Positions 44,436-56,399 of a stretch of 64,000 nucleotides of DNA are shown here, piece after piece. The DNA lies in contig NC_052132.2 in assembly GCF_016086655.4 (NCBI RefSeq), forward strand, positions 20,524,805 to 20,588,804, given 5' to 3'. Made by a program: the position numbers and the translations under genes. The DNA comes from Lepeophtheirus salmonis (taxonomy: Eukaryota > Arthropoda > Copepoda > Siphonostomatoida > Caligidae). How positions within the stretch are numbered: position 1 is the stretch's first letter; each line of letters opens with the position of its first letter. The notes beneath the pieces were generated by a model, which did not search any database, was not told where the DNA came from, and saw nothing but the letters and a program-made list of their open reading frames with translations.

Positions 44436-44889
44436 CGCAACTTTACTTCAAAAAAAGTATTTACGATAGAGGAGACCCGGAGGAACACCATCATCGAATT
44501 GGCTCAGGCAGGACACAGCCAAGCGTATATCAAGAAGATGCTTTGGTATCCAAAGAGCACAGTCTACAACGTCTACAACTGCTGATATATGAGAAAAGCC
44601 AACTAGTCCCGGAGTCATAAAAAAACATACTCAATATTCTTCTTAGGCCTGAAACGATCTGTGGAGGCATATCATGGCCCACCGATTAATGTTCCAGCCG
44701 AAAAGTGCCAAATAAGCCGTGCAACAGTCTCCACGGCCATAAACATTTACCTGAGGATGAAGTCATACTGCCTCTGCAAGAAATATCCTGACAGACAAAA
44801 TGAAGGCCACCCGGGCTACCCACGGAAGAATATTGCTGAACGATTTGAAGTCCCACGGAAACCGTATCACCTTTTATTCGGATGAGAAT
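44436..44889 (+). pseudogene. Tc1/mariner transposase, N-terminal half
   Basis: The plus-strand reading TRRNTIIELAQAGHSQAYIK, then KMLWYPKSTVYNVYN, is a helix-turn-helix start. After a stop and frame change come VEAYHGPPINVPAEKCQISR and TVSTAINIYLRMKSYCLCK. Then, in another frame, LTDKMKATRATHGRILLNDL and GNRITFYSDE, where the Asp at about 44881 is the first catalytic residue. The copy stops there. Fragments of the same subfamily lie at 61288-61545 and 62183-62315. Confidence 0.7.
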
Positions 44890-45303
44890 AATTGGAAATG
44901 ACCGGATTAAAAATAAAGTTAATACCCGATTAAGATTAAATTTTACAATTATTTTACAAGTATCTTGTCTGGCATACATTATTTTAAATAATTCGAATTT
45001 AATTATACTCCGAATTATAATCAAACCTTTAATCATTATTCGGTTTAATGATAAGTCAAATTTATTTCTAGTATCACTATTAAGGACAATGAGAGCTCTA
45101 CTACAGATATTTCTTATAAAAATATGAGTTGATGTAGTAAAAGGGAGGAACCATATGACATATGATGTGAAAATTATGAAAAATTGGAGCTCCAATATTT
45201 TGACTTGAATCGAATAATAGTAAATTATATATTGCTGTGACATTCAAGAAATTTATTTCATAGTTTTAATAAGGAAAGATAAATTTGGTTGGTCTTACGC
45301 ATA
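44890..45303. other. AT-rich spacer
   Basis: Unrelated to the mariner on either side; repeated attcgaatttaatta- and cgattaag-like words occur, without a clear structure. Confidence 0.4.
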
Positions 45304-46294
45304 CAGGGTAGGGCAGCAAAACTTGGAATCGAGTGACGGATTTATAAATACATGAATAATTTTTTATTTTCAATAATAGGCAAATAATTATAAATTATGT
45401 TTATAAAACATGTAGACAATGTTTTTGCAACCATTTTAACTCAATATGGCCACCTTCATTATCAATCAGAGCCTTTACACTTCGTCCGAAAGCCATGCAG
45501 GAGTTGATGACTAACTCCTCTGATTAGTTTTCCCATGTAGCCACTATAGAGGGCTTCAGTGATTCCACATTTGGGTGTGAGGTCCTGTTGGTTTCCTTCT
45601 CCAAAGTGCCCCATATATAAAATCCCAGTGGGTTCAAATCTGGTGAGGAAGAGGGGCATATCTCTTTGTACAAGAAACTTTTGGCACTCGGTGGACGTGT
45701 GAGCTGTGAAAATGTTCTTGTCCGAGAAAATTTTCACAATTGACCCACGCAAGGATTTTCTTGCACCTCTCCAGCCTCCTGGCTTTCATGCTTTCTGTCA
45801 GAAGGTGGCGTGGGATCCTTGTGAAAGAAACTAATCCCAAGTTGTGCTTTATAGCCCTTCTGATGGTCTTAGGAGCCACAGAGAAGTCGTTGGCGAGGCG
45901 ATTCATGGACTTATTGGGATCCTCCTTTATTTTCTTCTCCAAACTTAACAAGAACTTCGTATCCACTTTAAATTATACCCTCTACCTCCTGACATCCTGA
46001 AGAGGTCTTCTCTATTTTTTTTTTTTTTTTTCCATCTTGGCCAACTTAAAAAACTAGCTCCTAAAAAACATACCAGTATCTATAATCTTCATCACAACAA
46101 CTCCAATATCTACGAGATCTGAGATGCACTGCCTTTGCTTGCTCATAACGATTAAATGACCAAATGATAACTATAGTTTGTTTATGTAAAATGACGTTGG
46201 AAACATAATATCAAAAAATAATCACTAAACCTTTTCTAAATAATGAGAAAATCAACATTAATGAACAGTTCCATGTTTTCGCTACCCTACTCTG
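45304..46294 (-). mobile_element. Mariner, 991 bp, both ends present
   Basis: The left end cagggtagggcagcaaaact follows TA (45302-45303). The right end, read inward, is cagagtagggtagcgaaaac and is followed outside by TA (46295-46296). The transposase is on the minus strand with one internal deletion. Confidence 0.85.
45440..46146 (-). pseudogene. Mariner transposase, first-to-second Asp block deleted
   Basis: Minus strand from ATG at 46146: MSKQRQCISDLVDIGVVVMK (first helix-turn-helix), a damaged linker, and EDPNKSMNRLANDFSVAPKT with IRRAIKHNLGLVSFTRIPRH (second one). LLTESMKARRLERCKKIL leads to the first catalytic box FSDKNIFT. The text then jumps to AHTSTECQKFLVQ, which belongs to the second box, and its Asp is lost with the deleted 90 or so residues. 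After that come SPDLNPLGFYIWGTLEKE (third Asp replaced by Gly), HPNVESLKPSIVATWEN and GRSVKALIDNEGGHIE. At least two frameshifts. Confidence 0.85.
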
Positions 46295-46296
46295 TA

Positions 46297-47480
46297 CACA
46301 GGAATATTATTTTTAGAAAAAAACAAACAATTTATATATTAAAAAAGAAAAATAGGATACCTTTAAAAGATAGTCGTGGTGTTAACATATCTCTCTCTCT
46401 GAGAGAAGAACTCCTGGTTACCTTTGGTATATTTAAAAAGATGCAAAATAATACAAATAGATTTAAATATAATTATAATATTTTCCTTGCGCTAATGCTA
46501 ATATTAATGTAGGAGTTATCCTCTTTGTAGTAATAATTAAAGTTAATAGGTTAAGTTATTTTAATATATTTATTTTTTGGTTTGTTTTAAGCAAATCGTT
46601 GGCATCATTTTTTTGTCAATGCACATAATTTATTTTTCCCGTAACATAAATTATTCAAAACTTGATTTAATGCAAACCTTCCGCATGTAACTTTTCATTT
46701 AAAGAATTATATTAAAGTGGTCAAATTTCGATTTCCAAAAAGGAGGTTGAGCTTGAGGGGGAAATGGAAGTTTGTTGGTTAATATTTTGAAATTACTAAA
46801 CTGAATGTAGTATTATTGATTCTATTTTTAGAATAGCTTTTTTTTTGTTAAGATATTTTGGATTTTCCTTTTTTTTATTAAATATAATTTGGATAATCCG
46901 GACATTTATTGAATTTATAATATAGTCTTCAGACAGGACGTAAAAAGAGTACATGTTGAGGGAAACGAGTACGGTTCGTCACCCTAAATGACGTAAAATA
47001 ACTTGAAATAATTCAATACAAGGTTTCCACATAAATATTTTTTTATCTGGAAATTTCTCCCCAGAGAAATAACTGGAAAATGGAATCCCGAGGTACTAGC
47101 AGTAAAACTCTATAGTTCTAACATTGCTCTATAGACACTTTTTATTCCCACAAAATTTAAGGATATGTCTGAATTGGACACAAAAGCTGTCCTATAGAAC
47201 AATATTTTATAAATGTCTCAATCATAAATCAATCTTTTTCAATTGAAATAAGCCTAATTTATTCTTAAATAAGGATTAAATTAAAAATAATGGAAAAATG
47301 TTCACCTGTTTTAAAATTACTTAACTAATTCAAATGTTAAACTGAGATACTTTACTAAAATACCGGGCTAACCGTTTCTATTCATCTCTATTAACAAATT
47401 TTGAGAGGTTAAAATTCCAATAAGAAATGCTGTAGAACACATAACTAGCTGTCGATTTTTAAGAAAACATTTTTCTACTC
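46297..47480. other. AT-rich spacer
   Basis: An 89-codon plus-strand frame at 46243-46512 starts inside the mariner end and is Lys/Asn-rich; not convincing. The inverted copy of repeat V at 47100-47215 lies here. Confidence 0.45.
47100..47215 (-). repeat. Dispersed repeat V, inverted copy
   Basis: Its reverse complement reads attgttctataggacagctt followed by ttgtgtccaattcagaca. This corresponds to ctctatgtgtgtcccgtggg and attcgattcgaacat near 48995, to gttctatgggacgactttta near 51975 and to gtactatgaaacgcttttgc near 52415. Confidence 0.5.
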
Positions 47481-47481
47481 G

Positions 47482-48300
47482 TCACCCTGAGCACGCAAAA
47501 AAGAGGATTGAGATTGCAGCGCTCCTCCTCACTGGATTGTCGCAGTAGGCCATTTGGGAGCAGACTAGGCCTCTAGAAAGACGGTTTACAATGTTTCCAT
47601 GCGGCTGAATGTCGGGGAGGACCTCATACACTAGACAGGAGCAGGTAGGAAAACCCTTCCTTGTCTGTCTACCACCTGAAGACGACCTTAAAAAAACCGA
47701 ATTCCTCATTTGCAAATATGGCCAGGAAGAACAAGTCCACATCAGCGTGTCCAGGGCTCTAAAAAAGGTAGGAGAAATGTCTCTGTGGGGTATTCTGCGG
47801 CCTCTGTTCCATGTGGAGCATGCTAAAAAGATCGTGAACCTCCTTAAGGGAACCTGTTTAGTCATTGTGATCTTCTCTGATGAGAAGATCTTTTCTGTTG
47901 ACCCTGTCTTCAATAGGCATAATGATCGAGTATTGACATATGGAGATGTAGCAGAGGAGCACCGATATGTCTCCACTGCCAAACATCCTGCATCAGTGAT
48001 GATGTTAGGCCTGGTTGCATCCAATGGGAAGATCATGAATCCTGTGTGGTTCCCTTTAGGATACAGAATGAAGGTGATGAGTACGTCAAAATTCTGTACA
48101 CCAATGTTCTCCCATGGGTCAAATCCATCGTTGGCAATTAAGCGGGGGTGTTCCAACAAGATGGAACACTTGTGCACCCTTTAGTGAAAGTGATGCCTTG
48201 TAGAGGGCGTTCTATAAATAGAATGTTTTCTAAAGACCGAATTCTGCCACGGGACTGATTAAGTACCACATTAAGCACCGATGCAACCCTAGTTTATATA
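47482..48300 (+). pseudogene. Mariner transposase, 5' two thirds
   Basis: The plus-strand reading KKRIEIAALLLTGLSQ is the first helix-turn-helix. After a frameshift a long open frame (47609-48184) runs PEDDLKKTEFLICKYGQEEQ and SRALKKVGEM, then the first catalytic box VIFSDEKIFSVDPVFNRHND (Asp at 47879-47881). HPASVMMLGLVASNGKIMNP follows, then a frameshift. Beyond it the second box VFQQDGTLVHPL has its Asp at 48160-48162. The third-Asp region is not recognisable, so the 3' end is deleted or scrambled. No terminal repeats found. Confidence 0.8.
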
Positions 48301-49240
48301 TTATGTATTATGTGCGATCAATCTTTATATAGACATATGTAACTTTTAAAGACATTTTTACTTAATTTTTCATGCTTTTCTTCACTGATGATGTTAAGGA
48401 AGAGGGGAAACGTCTATAAAATTAGTGCTTTAATGGAAAATCTTGTCTTGTTGTATTTCTGTACTTGTCATTTCAATGAGGATTCCTTAAAAAACCCTTC
48501 TCTCTAATTCATGTTGGCAGAACCTTTCTATAACCTCAATAATATTATTCTGCTCTTTGATTGTCTTGTAATTTGTCATAATTGATCATTAGATCGACAC
48601 TAATCTTTTTTGGCTCATTTTTTAAAAGTCTACTGGGAGTAATTCATTGTTGGATCTCATTGACATCATGAGTGCTAATCACTATTTTTGAATTTTATTT
48701 ACATACATATTTTGTATTGGCTTGTATTGTTCCTTAATGTGGGTCTTAAAATTAGTCTCGCCACTATTGTTAGTCCTTGAAAAAAGCTATAAATTTGCCC
48801 TCAACAAGGCACCTTAGATTACAATAAAATGGAGAGTACTTCAGTTTAACAGGAAAATTCGTTCAGTAAAATTTTAAGTATCTGTCATTGTCACAAACAA
48901 AACATATATGTAAAAATTTATCATTATTCTGTATCGAGGCTTAATTTAAGTATTCATTAGTGTTAGATAAAGAATTGGATGATGTAATTGCTCTATGTGT
49001 GTCCCGTGGGACAGATTTTGTATTCGATTCGAACATAGCCATATGATTTAAGACTATACTGGACGAAACGCCCGATCCGGCTAAGATTTTGAGACCCTAC
49101 AATATAGTACATACCAGACCTACAATTTACAAGATCCAACCTCTATTTAGCAACCAACACAATTATTTTTTTTAAATTGAATTTCTCCTACACTAATCAT
49201 CCGATTTTAATAAAAAAACAACAATGCCAAATGAAAACTG
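48301..49240. other. AT-rich spacer with repeat V
   Basis: Apart from repeat V at 48850-49060, nothing recognised. Confidence 0.4.
48850..49060 (+). repeat. Dispersed repeat V, copy 2
   Basis: It starts gttcagtaaaattttaagta, continues tctgtcattgtcac, and later has ctctatgtgtgtcccgtggg and gattcgaacatag. It is parallel to 51820-52030 and 52235-52470. Confidence 0.5.
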
Positions 49241-49244
49241 AATA

Positions 49245-49735
49245 ATAAAAATATTGAATGTCATTATTCAATATATTTGCCTTTGGTGTCATTAATGACA
49301 TTGAATCGACCTAGGAAACGGGAGCAGGTGTTGATAACAGTCTCCTTTCGCATATTTCAGAAATCTTTCCGGATGCAGCTCGTATTTTGTGTTGCAGGAG
49401 AATCTGTTGATTTTGTCGCTCAACAGCACCCCTCATAAAACAGTCCATGGGTTTGAGGTCCGCTGAGCTAGGAGTGCAAACACTGGGTCAACAATGTAAA
49501 AAAAAAAAAATATGAAAACCAGGTCAACGTTTTCTTTGCAGTTTGACATGGAGCTGAGTCTTAATCACCTCCAAACTCTCCAGACGAAGGACTTGTCTAG
49601 TTTAAGACGTTTACAATCTCAACATTGCCTTGTTGGCACGGATCGCAACAAGGACACTCTAACACGATTGTGGAATGAATACTTCGTTGATCGATTCTAT
49701 TTTTTTAAACTGATGCCAAACACTTTTGGCTTGCA
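49245..49735 (-). pseudogene. Mariner remnant, N-terminus joined to C-terminus
   Basis: Minus strand. A helix-turn-helix piece (DCKRLKLDKSFVWRVWR, about 49610-49560) is followed after poly-T by the C-terminal half SADLKPMDCFMRGAVERQNQ (Asp of the third box kept, near 49443). After a frameshift the tail is MRKETVINTCSRFLGRFNVI, then DTKGKYIE and a stop near 49260. The catalytic core between is missing. Confidence 0.6.
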
Positions 49736-49745
49736 ACCAAAATAA

Positions 49746-51819
49746 CAAACATTGTCCTACCTGCGAATTTCGCAGGCCTTCAAAGTTCATTCTTAAATAA
49801 CTGCCGCTCATGTTACATTTACTATATAATTGTAAATTATGTGCACTCTCAATGAAAAAAAAAGAGAACATGGTAAATTGATGAATAAACACAAATCTCA
49901 ATCCGTATCTACGATCTAGTCAGAACATACGAACACATGCATTACTCCAATATCTATCGTCAATTTTACTACATATTTATACCTCTTGTACAAATAATCA
50001 GTATTAATACGATATTGCAAGGGCATATGCATACCTCTTAGATGTTCTCTCCTAAATAATTAAAGAATAATGATAGGAGATGTGAAAGTTGTCACAAAAA
50101 ATATAGATGTTGGTAACTTTGAGAGACAATATATCTTCTGATATTATATCACTATAATATACTAAAGAACTACTTGCTTCCTAATACTTTTGAATTTTTA
50201 AAATACGGAGGAATAATTGCCAAGAACACTAATATATTTCAGGTTACACTTTTTTTAAATATTTATACCCACCAGGATTTCCATAATTTTCACATCTTTT
50301 AATATTGATAAAAGACATGGAAATTAAAATACAGCACTCAGATTGGTAACTGTAAAAATTCCACACTATAATAAATGCTTAGAATTTACAACTCTACATA
50401 CATGAATGTACCTACCAATGTATGGATATTTTGAGCTTTTAGTCTTAGAGCTTTATTAAAGTAAGTTTTCCAAGGTGCTTGACGTTGATTGATGTTTTTC
50501 TTAAATACTTAAATTCTCTTATGTACATACATAGAACTTGGAACTTCTGAATCACTCTTCTTTCTTTTTTACATATTATTATTATTATAAAAGGAGTGAT
50601 TTAGTTAGTGATTGTTCGCTCTCTTTTCAAGAAGAATTGATGACCCTGCTTTGTTCTTGCAGATTTTTATGCAATCATTAAATAATGTTTATAGTTGTTT
50701 CAGCCATTGATGTACTTGGGAGTTATTTGATGATTTACAATATACATAAATAAAGGTGTTGTACATAGAGTTTCCGTTTAATGTCTGTCTTATCGCTCAT
50801 AATAAAATAAAAATAAGTAGAATCAAACTTACTTAAGGGCTATCATTGGTTCCCTCTCTCATTTCTTTAAGGAACCGCTGCACTTTCTATGGAAATTCAT
50901 ATTTCGATGTGCATAATAGAATTGTATTTATCTTTTTTCATTAAATAATATTATTTATTTAGCTAAGATAATTATCTACATTTATAAACTACTAACGATA
51001 GAATCCGGCATTTCCTGGAGAACTAAAGCCTCGACCGACTAAGAGTCGAACAACAAGTCCCTAGTTTTACTCTTCCTTTTTCATGAGTAGCTAACTCAAT
51101 AATTGAATGAATTTCTCCTCAATAAATTCATGAATAATGATGATTTAGGCTAAAGATGCAAGTACTTCCTGGGTTAGCGCTATCTTAAGTCACATTCATT
51201 ATTTTTATATAATGTGCTTACCTTTATTTTCTTTTTGAATATGAGTTTAAGTTATAGATACTCGTTGTAAAAAATGGGTCCTCAACACATATTCTATTGG
51301 ATAAAGTTGTATGAGTTGAGCTTGTGAGGTATTATTCATTTATACATATCGTTTTTATACAACTCAATGCATATATAACTTTATTTTCCTTTTTTAATAT
51401 TACACGCACGCTTGATTGTATTTTTCCCCTTAAATCATGTCTCTACACTGAAAAATGAATTATATTAGACGTACATATCGATTATTCGGGTTGTATCAGC
51501 TCCATTTATGGGATTTAAAATCTATCCAGTCCCACGTCCTGTATTTTTTATCGGTCCTTCAAAAAGTCCCAAATTTTAGAGCGTCCTACATATATAAATG
51601 CATGCCTTTCACTCACCTATGCTGTCTGTCTGTGTTGGACTCATTTCTGAATATGTACTTAATATCTTATTACCACGTGTCTACTTGATTTAAGATATAA
51701 AAACATATCAACGAACGTGTGTAGCTGAAGCTCAGGGAGTTATATCAAAAAAAGGAAAAAAGAAGGAGCGAAGTGTGTCTGTTAATCGACACCTAATAAA
51801 ATATTTCAATTTACGAATT
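49746..51819. other. Long AT-rich region
   Basis: No gene, repeat or RNA recognised. Frames of up to 80 codons are unremarkable. Confidence 0.45.
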
Positions 51820-52030
51820 GATTTAGTTTAGTAAGTATCTTTCATGCACCGAAATTGTTTCCAATTATTCATAGACAATTTAGGGTCAATAAAAGTGTAT
51901 TAATATTCTTATAAATATGGATGAAGATATAATGTCACTAGCAGATATCCATAATGACGTCATTTAGCGAAGTTTGTTCTATGGGACGACTTTTACGCCT
52001 GATTCGGACGCGAGCGGAACGTAATTCTTT
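51820..52030 (+). repeat. Dispersed repeat V, copy 3
   Basis: Carries tagtaagtatctttcatgca and gttctatgggacgactttta with gattcggacgcga. About 415 bp before the next copy, so two copies lie almost in tandem. Confidence 0.5.
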
Positions 52031-52234
52031 GGGACTGCTAATTGCCTATCAATCCTTAGAAAAATACTAATTTTTTTAGCAACCTCAAGTAGGCATAATT
52101 TCACTTAGCTCATAATACATTATTTAGTTTATCTATTGGGTACGTTCGTAGTTTCCTTGGTTGTTAATGAGACTTCGTGTGTCTAGACCATTTTGTAGCT
52201 GTGAATTTTTGGTTATTTGTTCATATCCTACTGA

Positions 52235-52470
52235 ATTCAGTCAGTAAAACTTTAAGTATCTTTAATTGCACCCAATTTGGACAAAATTTTTCAAAAATTG
52301 AGATTATATTTACGAAATTAAGGCTGAATTAAATGTATTAATTCAGACTTAATTATAATGGATATTTATACTTTCAGCATAGATTTATGTTTATGTCATA
52401 GACCAAAGTTTGTACTATGAAACGCTTTTGCATCCTATTCAGATGTGTCTTTAAGATTTAGGACAGAGAC
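52235..52470 (+). repeat. Dispersed repeat V, copy 4
   Basis: Carries cagtcagtaaaactttaagt, then gcacccaattt, gtactatgaaacgcttttgc and attcagatgtg. A short head-only piece (cccagtaaaatttaagtatc) follows near 52780. Confidence 0.5.
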
Positions 52471-52816
52471 AGACGGAAATCAAAATTTTTGGACCTTACA
52501 TCACTTTTTGGAACATAAATACTATTGTTGGGCTTCTGTCTGGAAATCCTAGGCCAGTCTGAGACTGGCTTAATTTTTTGTTATACCAAAATTATTAAGT
52601 GAAAGTTTAGTTTGGAACTTTCTCTTAATAAATCTAGGTATTGATTGGTTACTCAAAAGATGAGACTTAAAATTATCTTTTCTTTTTTTCAATAAATATT
52701 TTTTTATGTATATGCATTATGCTCCTATTAGGATTTCAAATTTACCAGCAAATCTTAGAATCCCGCAAGTAAATAATAAACCCAGTAAAATTTAAGTATC
52801 TATTTTTATATTTTTC

Positions 52817-53123
52817 CAAGGTTACTAGAAATACAAGGTTATACCTTAACGCGTGTACGACTGATGTTCGACTTCCACCACGCTTTTAATATTGACGTCA
52901 TGAGTGGTTGTGTTTTTTTGTCTAAATCTGTTTTTACTGTCCAGCAGTCGGTACGATACATTAAATTGAAAGTTCTAGCAATAGTACTGTCATAGAGCAT
53001 AAGTGGTGGCGTGTTTTGTCAAAATCTGCCTGTCTTGCCCAGCAGTCGGTACTCAACATCAGATTGAAAATTCTAGAAAGTTCGATTACATAATCGTCTA
53101 ACCTTGTATTTCTATTAACCTTG
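52817..53123. mobile_element. hAT-type MITE, second copy, with inner duplication
   Basis: Ends CAAGGTTACTAGAAATACAAG (first 18: CAAGGTTACTAGAAATAC) and, inward from the right, CAAGGTTAATAGAAATACAA. Target duplications tatttttc (52809-52816) and tattttac (53124-53131) differ at one base. It aligns with the MITE at 22281-22496 in opposite orientation (shared gtgtacgactga, cacgcttttaatattgacgt, cagtcggta). It is longer by about 90 bp because a part with gtcggtac and attctag is duplicated in tandem. Confidence 0.85.
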
Positions 53124-53194
53124 TATTTTACTAGGAAAAGTTTGAAGTTTTGTCACATTGACAATGGTGAATGTTATTTCTTCTTAACATTTAG

Positions 53195-53790
53195 ACCCCC
53201 TCCGCACGGGTGAGCATTATAATAAATTTTTATTATGAATTAAAAAAAAAAGATGATATAACTTCAAAAAATATAGCAACATATATGCATGATAAAAAAA
53301 TTCTAGATAAGAAGTCTATTTTTTATTTTCGTGAAAAAATTGCCAAATCAAAAATGGCAAAAAAAAACATCTATTGGAATTGAATTGGAACGCAAACATA
53401 CTAAGAGTTTTTTCGTACCTGCAAAAACAATAAATAAATAAACGTTTGATGAAAAAAATTTGATAAATTATTCAGATAATCATATATATTTAACTTAAAT
53501 ATCAATTTTTACGTATCAAATTGATATGCAAACGAATTTCAAGACAAATTAATACTAACTTTGTTTTATGTAAGTTTTTTGTACACGAAAAAATACGAAA
53601 TTGCGTTTTTCACAGATTTCTTTTTTTTTGCCCATAACTTTTTTCATTTTGAATATATTTAAAAATGTAGTTATTCATTTAGTTTTTTTAGACACCACTC
53701 ACTTTTTGATTTATATGTAATTTAACACACTATCTAGTCTCCTTGAGATCCAAAAAAGTAATTTTTATATTCTCTATCCTCTTTTTATCA
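53195..53790. repeat. Dispersed repeat U, copy 2
   Basis: Starts near ctccgcacgggtgagc and aligns with 34140-34790 in the same orientation, though with large indels. No RNase H piece is attached here. Confidence 0.5.
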
Positions 53791-54984
53791 TAATCACAAA
53801 TAGTGCGCAAATTATTTTATTTAGAGCCCGCAGTTCTTCCTTTTTTTAATTCCATTATCCGATCCGACCCGTAATTAAAAAATTCAAATACTAAGTGACG
53901 AAAAAGTTAATTTTTTGATTCAGCTAGTTGCTGTATAGTTGTGAAATACAAAACCCAATCTGCAGGCTAAAAACCTATAGAAAAATAATTATAATCATTA
54001 ATTGAAGCTTATATTAACCCTACAGTAGATTTATCACTATCCCATAAGACTAAAATTTTTATCCATTTATGAAGAAAATTCAATGTATGCACATTAGGGT
54101 GGCCCTAAAAAATAATGTTTTACTTTTATTTTACTTTGCAAAATATTCTTACTTAAACTAATATTTAAAAGGCTTCTTAATTATTTGCCCTATCTTGAAA
54201 GACTAACCAAGTTGTTATCTCCAATTTATTAATAATAAATAAATTCTATTTTATACCAATAACAATAGCTTTATGGATTTGGTAACTAGTTTTTGTAGTT
54301 TAAATATTCAATCCATTTCAAATTTAAATTTAATTAGATTTATTAATATTTCTTGTATTACAAAGTTCTTACGAACCATCATTTGCTGCATTCTTCTTTT
54401 CTCAGTAGTAATAAAATTTGATTTATTCTATTTTTCATCTGTTTTAAAAATAAAAACGCCATCAAATTTTAGTCAAAAGTTTAAAAACCATCTCCGAATG
54501 TTACTATTTTGGCACATGAATATATTTTCACTATTAGAACCGATTGAGAATGAAGAATAAGACTTTTTTTTAAAGTACAAAATATATTCCAGCCTAATGC
54601 ACATTGTATTACACATAATATAATGAAGTAGTATGATGAAAGAAACAACTTCAAACACTGTCAATTTGTGTAAAAAGAAATGCAAACTTTATTTAATTTT
54701 TTTTCAATAGAAAGAGTATTCAATATGATTGAAGCAATTTTTTCTTATCGTCTCGTCTTTCTATTCACAATAACCAAATTTTGATAAGAAATCTTGCAAT
54801 TACTAATAATAAACAATAACATCGACAAAAAAATTGCTGACTTTAAGCAAAAAAAAAACAAAAAAAAAAAGTAAAAGATTCCTCGTTTCTTCTTTTCTCT
54901 CTAAGATAGTAACAATTAATATTTGCAATATCAAATTTCATAGTTCGTACTAGTGAAAGCTGTAGTTATGCAAATACGACGATA
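53791..54984. other. AT-rich spacer
   Basis: A lone cattagggtggccct word at about 54091 resembles the outer end of Tc1/mariner-type MITEs, but no partner end was found. A 95-codon plus-strand frame at 54273-54560 is Phe/Ile/Leu-rich and of unknown nature. Confidence 0.4.
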
Positions 54985-54986
54985 TA

Positions 54987-55605
54987 CAGGGTTATTCATA
55001 AGTTTCAAAAGTTCCATAATTGGTGCGAAATTTTAAAGTTCTTAATCTATGAATCTGCAATCTGATTGACTTAAAGTCATTCCCGGATCAACCCCGACAA
55101 AATATATTGAAAAAGATGAACAAAAGATCCTACATTCAGTCACGATGCATCCATTAAGGAAGACGATTGAACCTCTTTACAATTCAAGGAAAGACGTCAT
55201 TGCAAATTCATAGGAGCCTAGGTGTCTCGATAAGCCTTCGCACCATTGAATATACAATCTGGACTTTTGTAAGACTGGTAGCTGTGATGAAAAGCCAAAA
55301 AGTGTCTATCCAAAGTCAGCAAGGATCCGGAGGAACTTCAAAAAGTTCCGATAAATAAAAATATTGGAACTGTAAACGATCGATGTTTAAAATGTTATCA
55401 GAAATTGTAATTGTTCAGCCATCAATGTTGGTCTGAAATGACTTGATGATGAAACTTTCTAAGTTACATTACAATCAGAAATCCACAGAGACTATACGAG
55501 CCAAAAGAATGGAGAGATCCGATAAATTTTAGGAAATTGTTACATGGAAACTCTGCATTGTCTTAAGTGACGAGAATAAAAGTCATGTTAAATAAAAATT
55601 TAATC
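54987..55605 (+). pseudogene. Tc1-like transposase remnant with left terminal repeat
   Basis: cagggttattcataagtttc follows TA at 54985-54986 and looks like the left terminus. The plus-strand reading LFTIQGKTSLQIHRSLGVSI with SLRTIEYTIWTF is the first helix-turn-helix; a frameshift near 55268 leads to KTGSCDEKPKSVYPKSARI, the Tc1-type linker. The first catalytic box appears as LCIVLSDENKSH (Asp at 55569-55571). Beyond it similarity is lost. Confidence 0.6.
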
Positions 55606-56399
55606 TGTTGTCTTTCTGTTCTGTTCTGTTAGCAAATCTATTGATTAAATTTTAAAACATAGACTCACCCTTGTTGAGAAAATAAAAGGTTGGTATCAAG
55701 TGGTAATTCCTAGAGTAAACCTCATCCTGAGATGTACACCATATGATGATACATTGTACCATACTTGTAGGAAGAAAGGAATTGATTTCGTTCGGCTCCC
55801 AAAAACGGTTGGGACGAGTCATTCCCAAGAAACGTGGATGCTTGGGAATGTTTGACTTAAAATTAGAGTGGCATCTACTTTTATTATTTTGGAGGAGGAG
55901 TTCCCCACATGTAGGGTTCCCGTGGAAGAGGGCGATACTAGATACTGAAGGTAAAAAGTATCCAAATCATTTAACGTGGTCGCCGATGAGAGTAATGAAT
56001 AGCGTTCCGATTGAATCCCGAAGAGCATACTGGCTAACTATAGGCTTAGGGGCCCCAATCGAAGGAAATGAGCTGATTACCATATATCCACATGAAAAAA
56101 TTAAAAATAATTTGGGGTTAGTGATGTGTTAAATGTTAAATGCAAGAGGCTTTCATCCTCTATTGGCGAGGGTGAAGAATCAACTCCAACAATATTCATT
56201 TAATTCAAAAAGGAAAAAAGAGGGGGACCCTTCAAAGTGGCCACATCGACTATTAGGGACACATCTCTTGGCAAGACCACTCATACAAATTTAAAGAGGC
56301 TGTTCAAGACTTCATCTAGCGTGTTTAGGATCCTATCCTTACACCAAAACAGATATAATTGAAATACCGTATCTCGTCTCTGTTGTCTTTCTTTAGGTT
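55606..56399. other. Unassigned segment with a 129-codon frame
   Basis: The plus-strand frame 55743-56132 (starts MMIHCTILVGRKELISFGS; later WRRSSPHVGFPWKRAILDT and RRAYWLTIGLGAPIEGNELI) is among the longer uninterrupted frames of the window that I cannot assign to a transposase. Position suggests the remaining part of the Tc1-like element, but no catalytic box is visible. No gene call is made. Confidence 0.3.

Noticed and set aside
44686..45243. 185-codon minus-strand frame
   Set aside because: It spans the antisense of a mariner N-terminal half and unrelated AT-rich sequence; no domain is visible.
47482..48177. 231-codon minus-strand frame, the longest in the window
   Set aside because: Antisense of the mariner transposase at 47482-48300, whose plus-strand reading shows the catalytic boxes.
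54273..54560. 95-codon frame rich in Phe, Ile and Leu
   Set aside because: Composition is what AT-rich DNA yields by chance; no start context, splice sites or family pattern.
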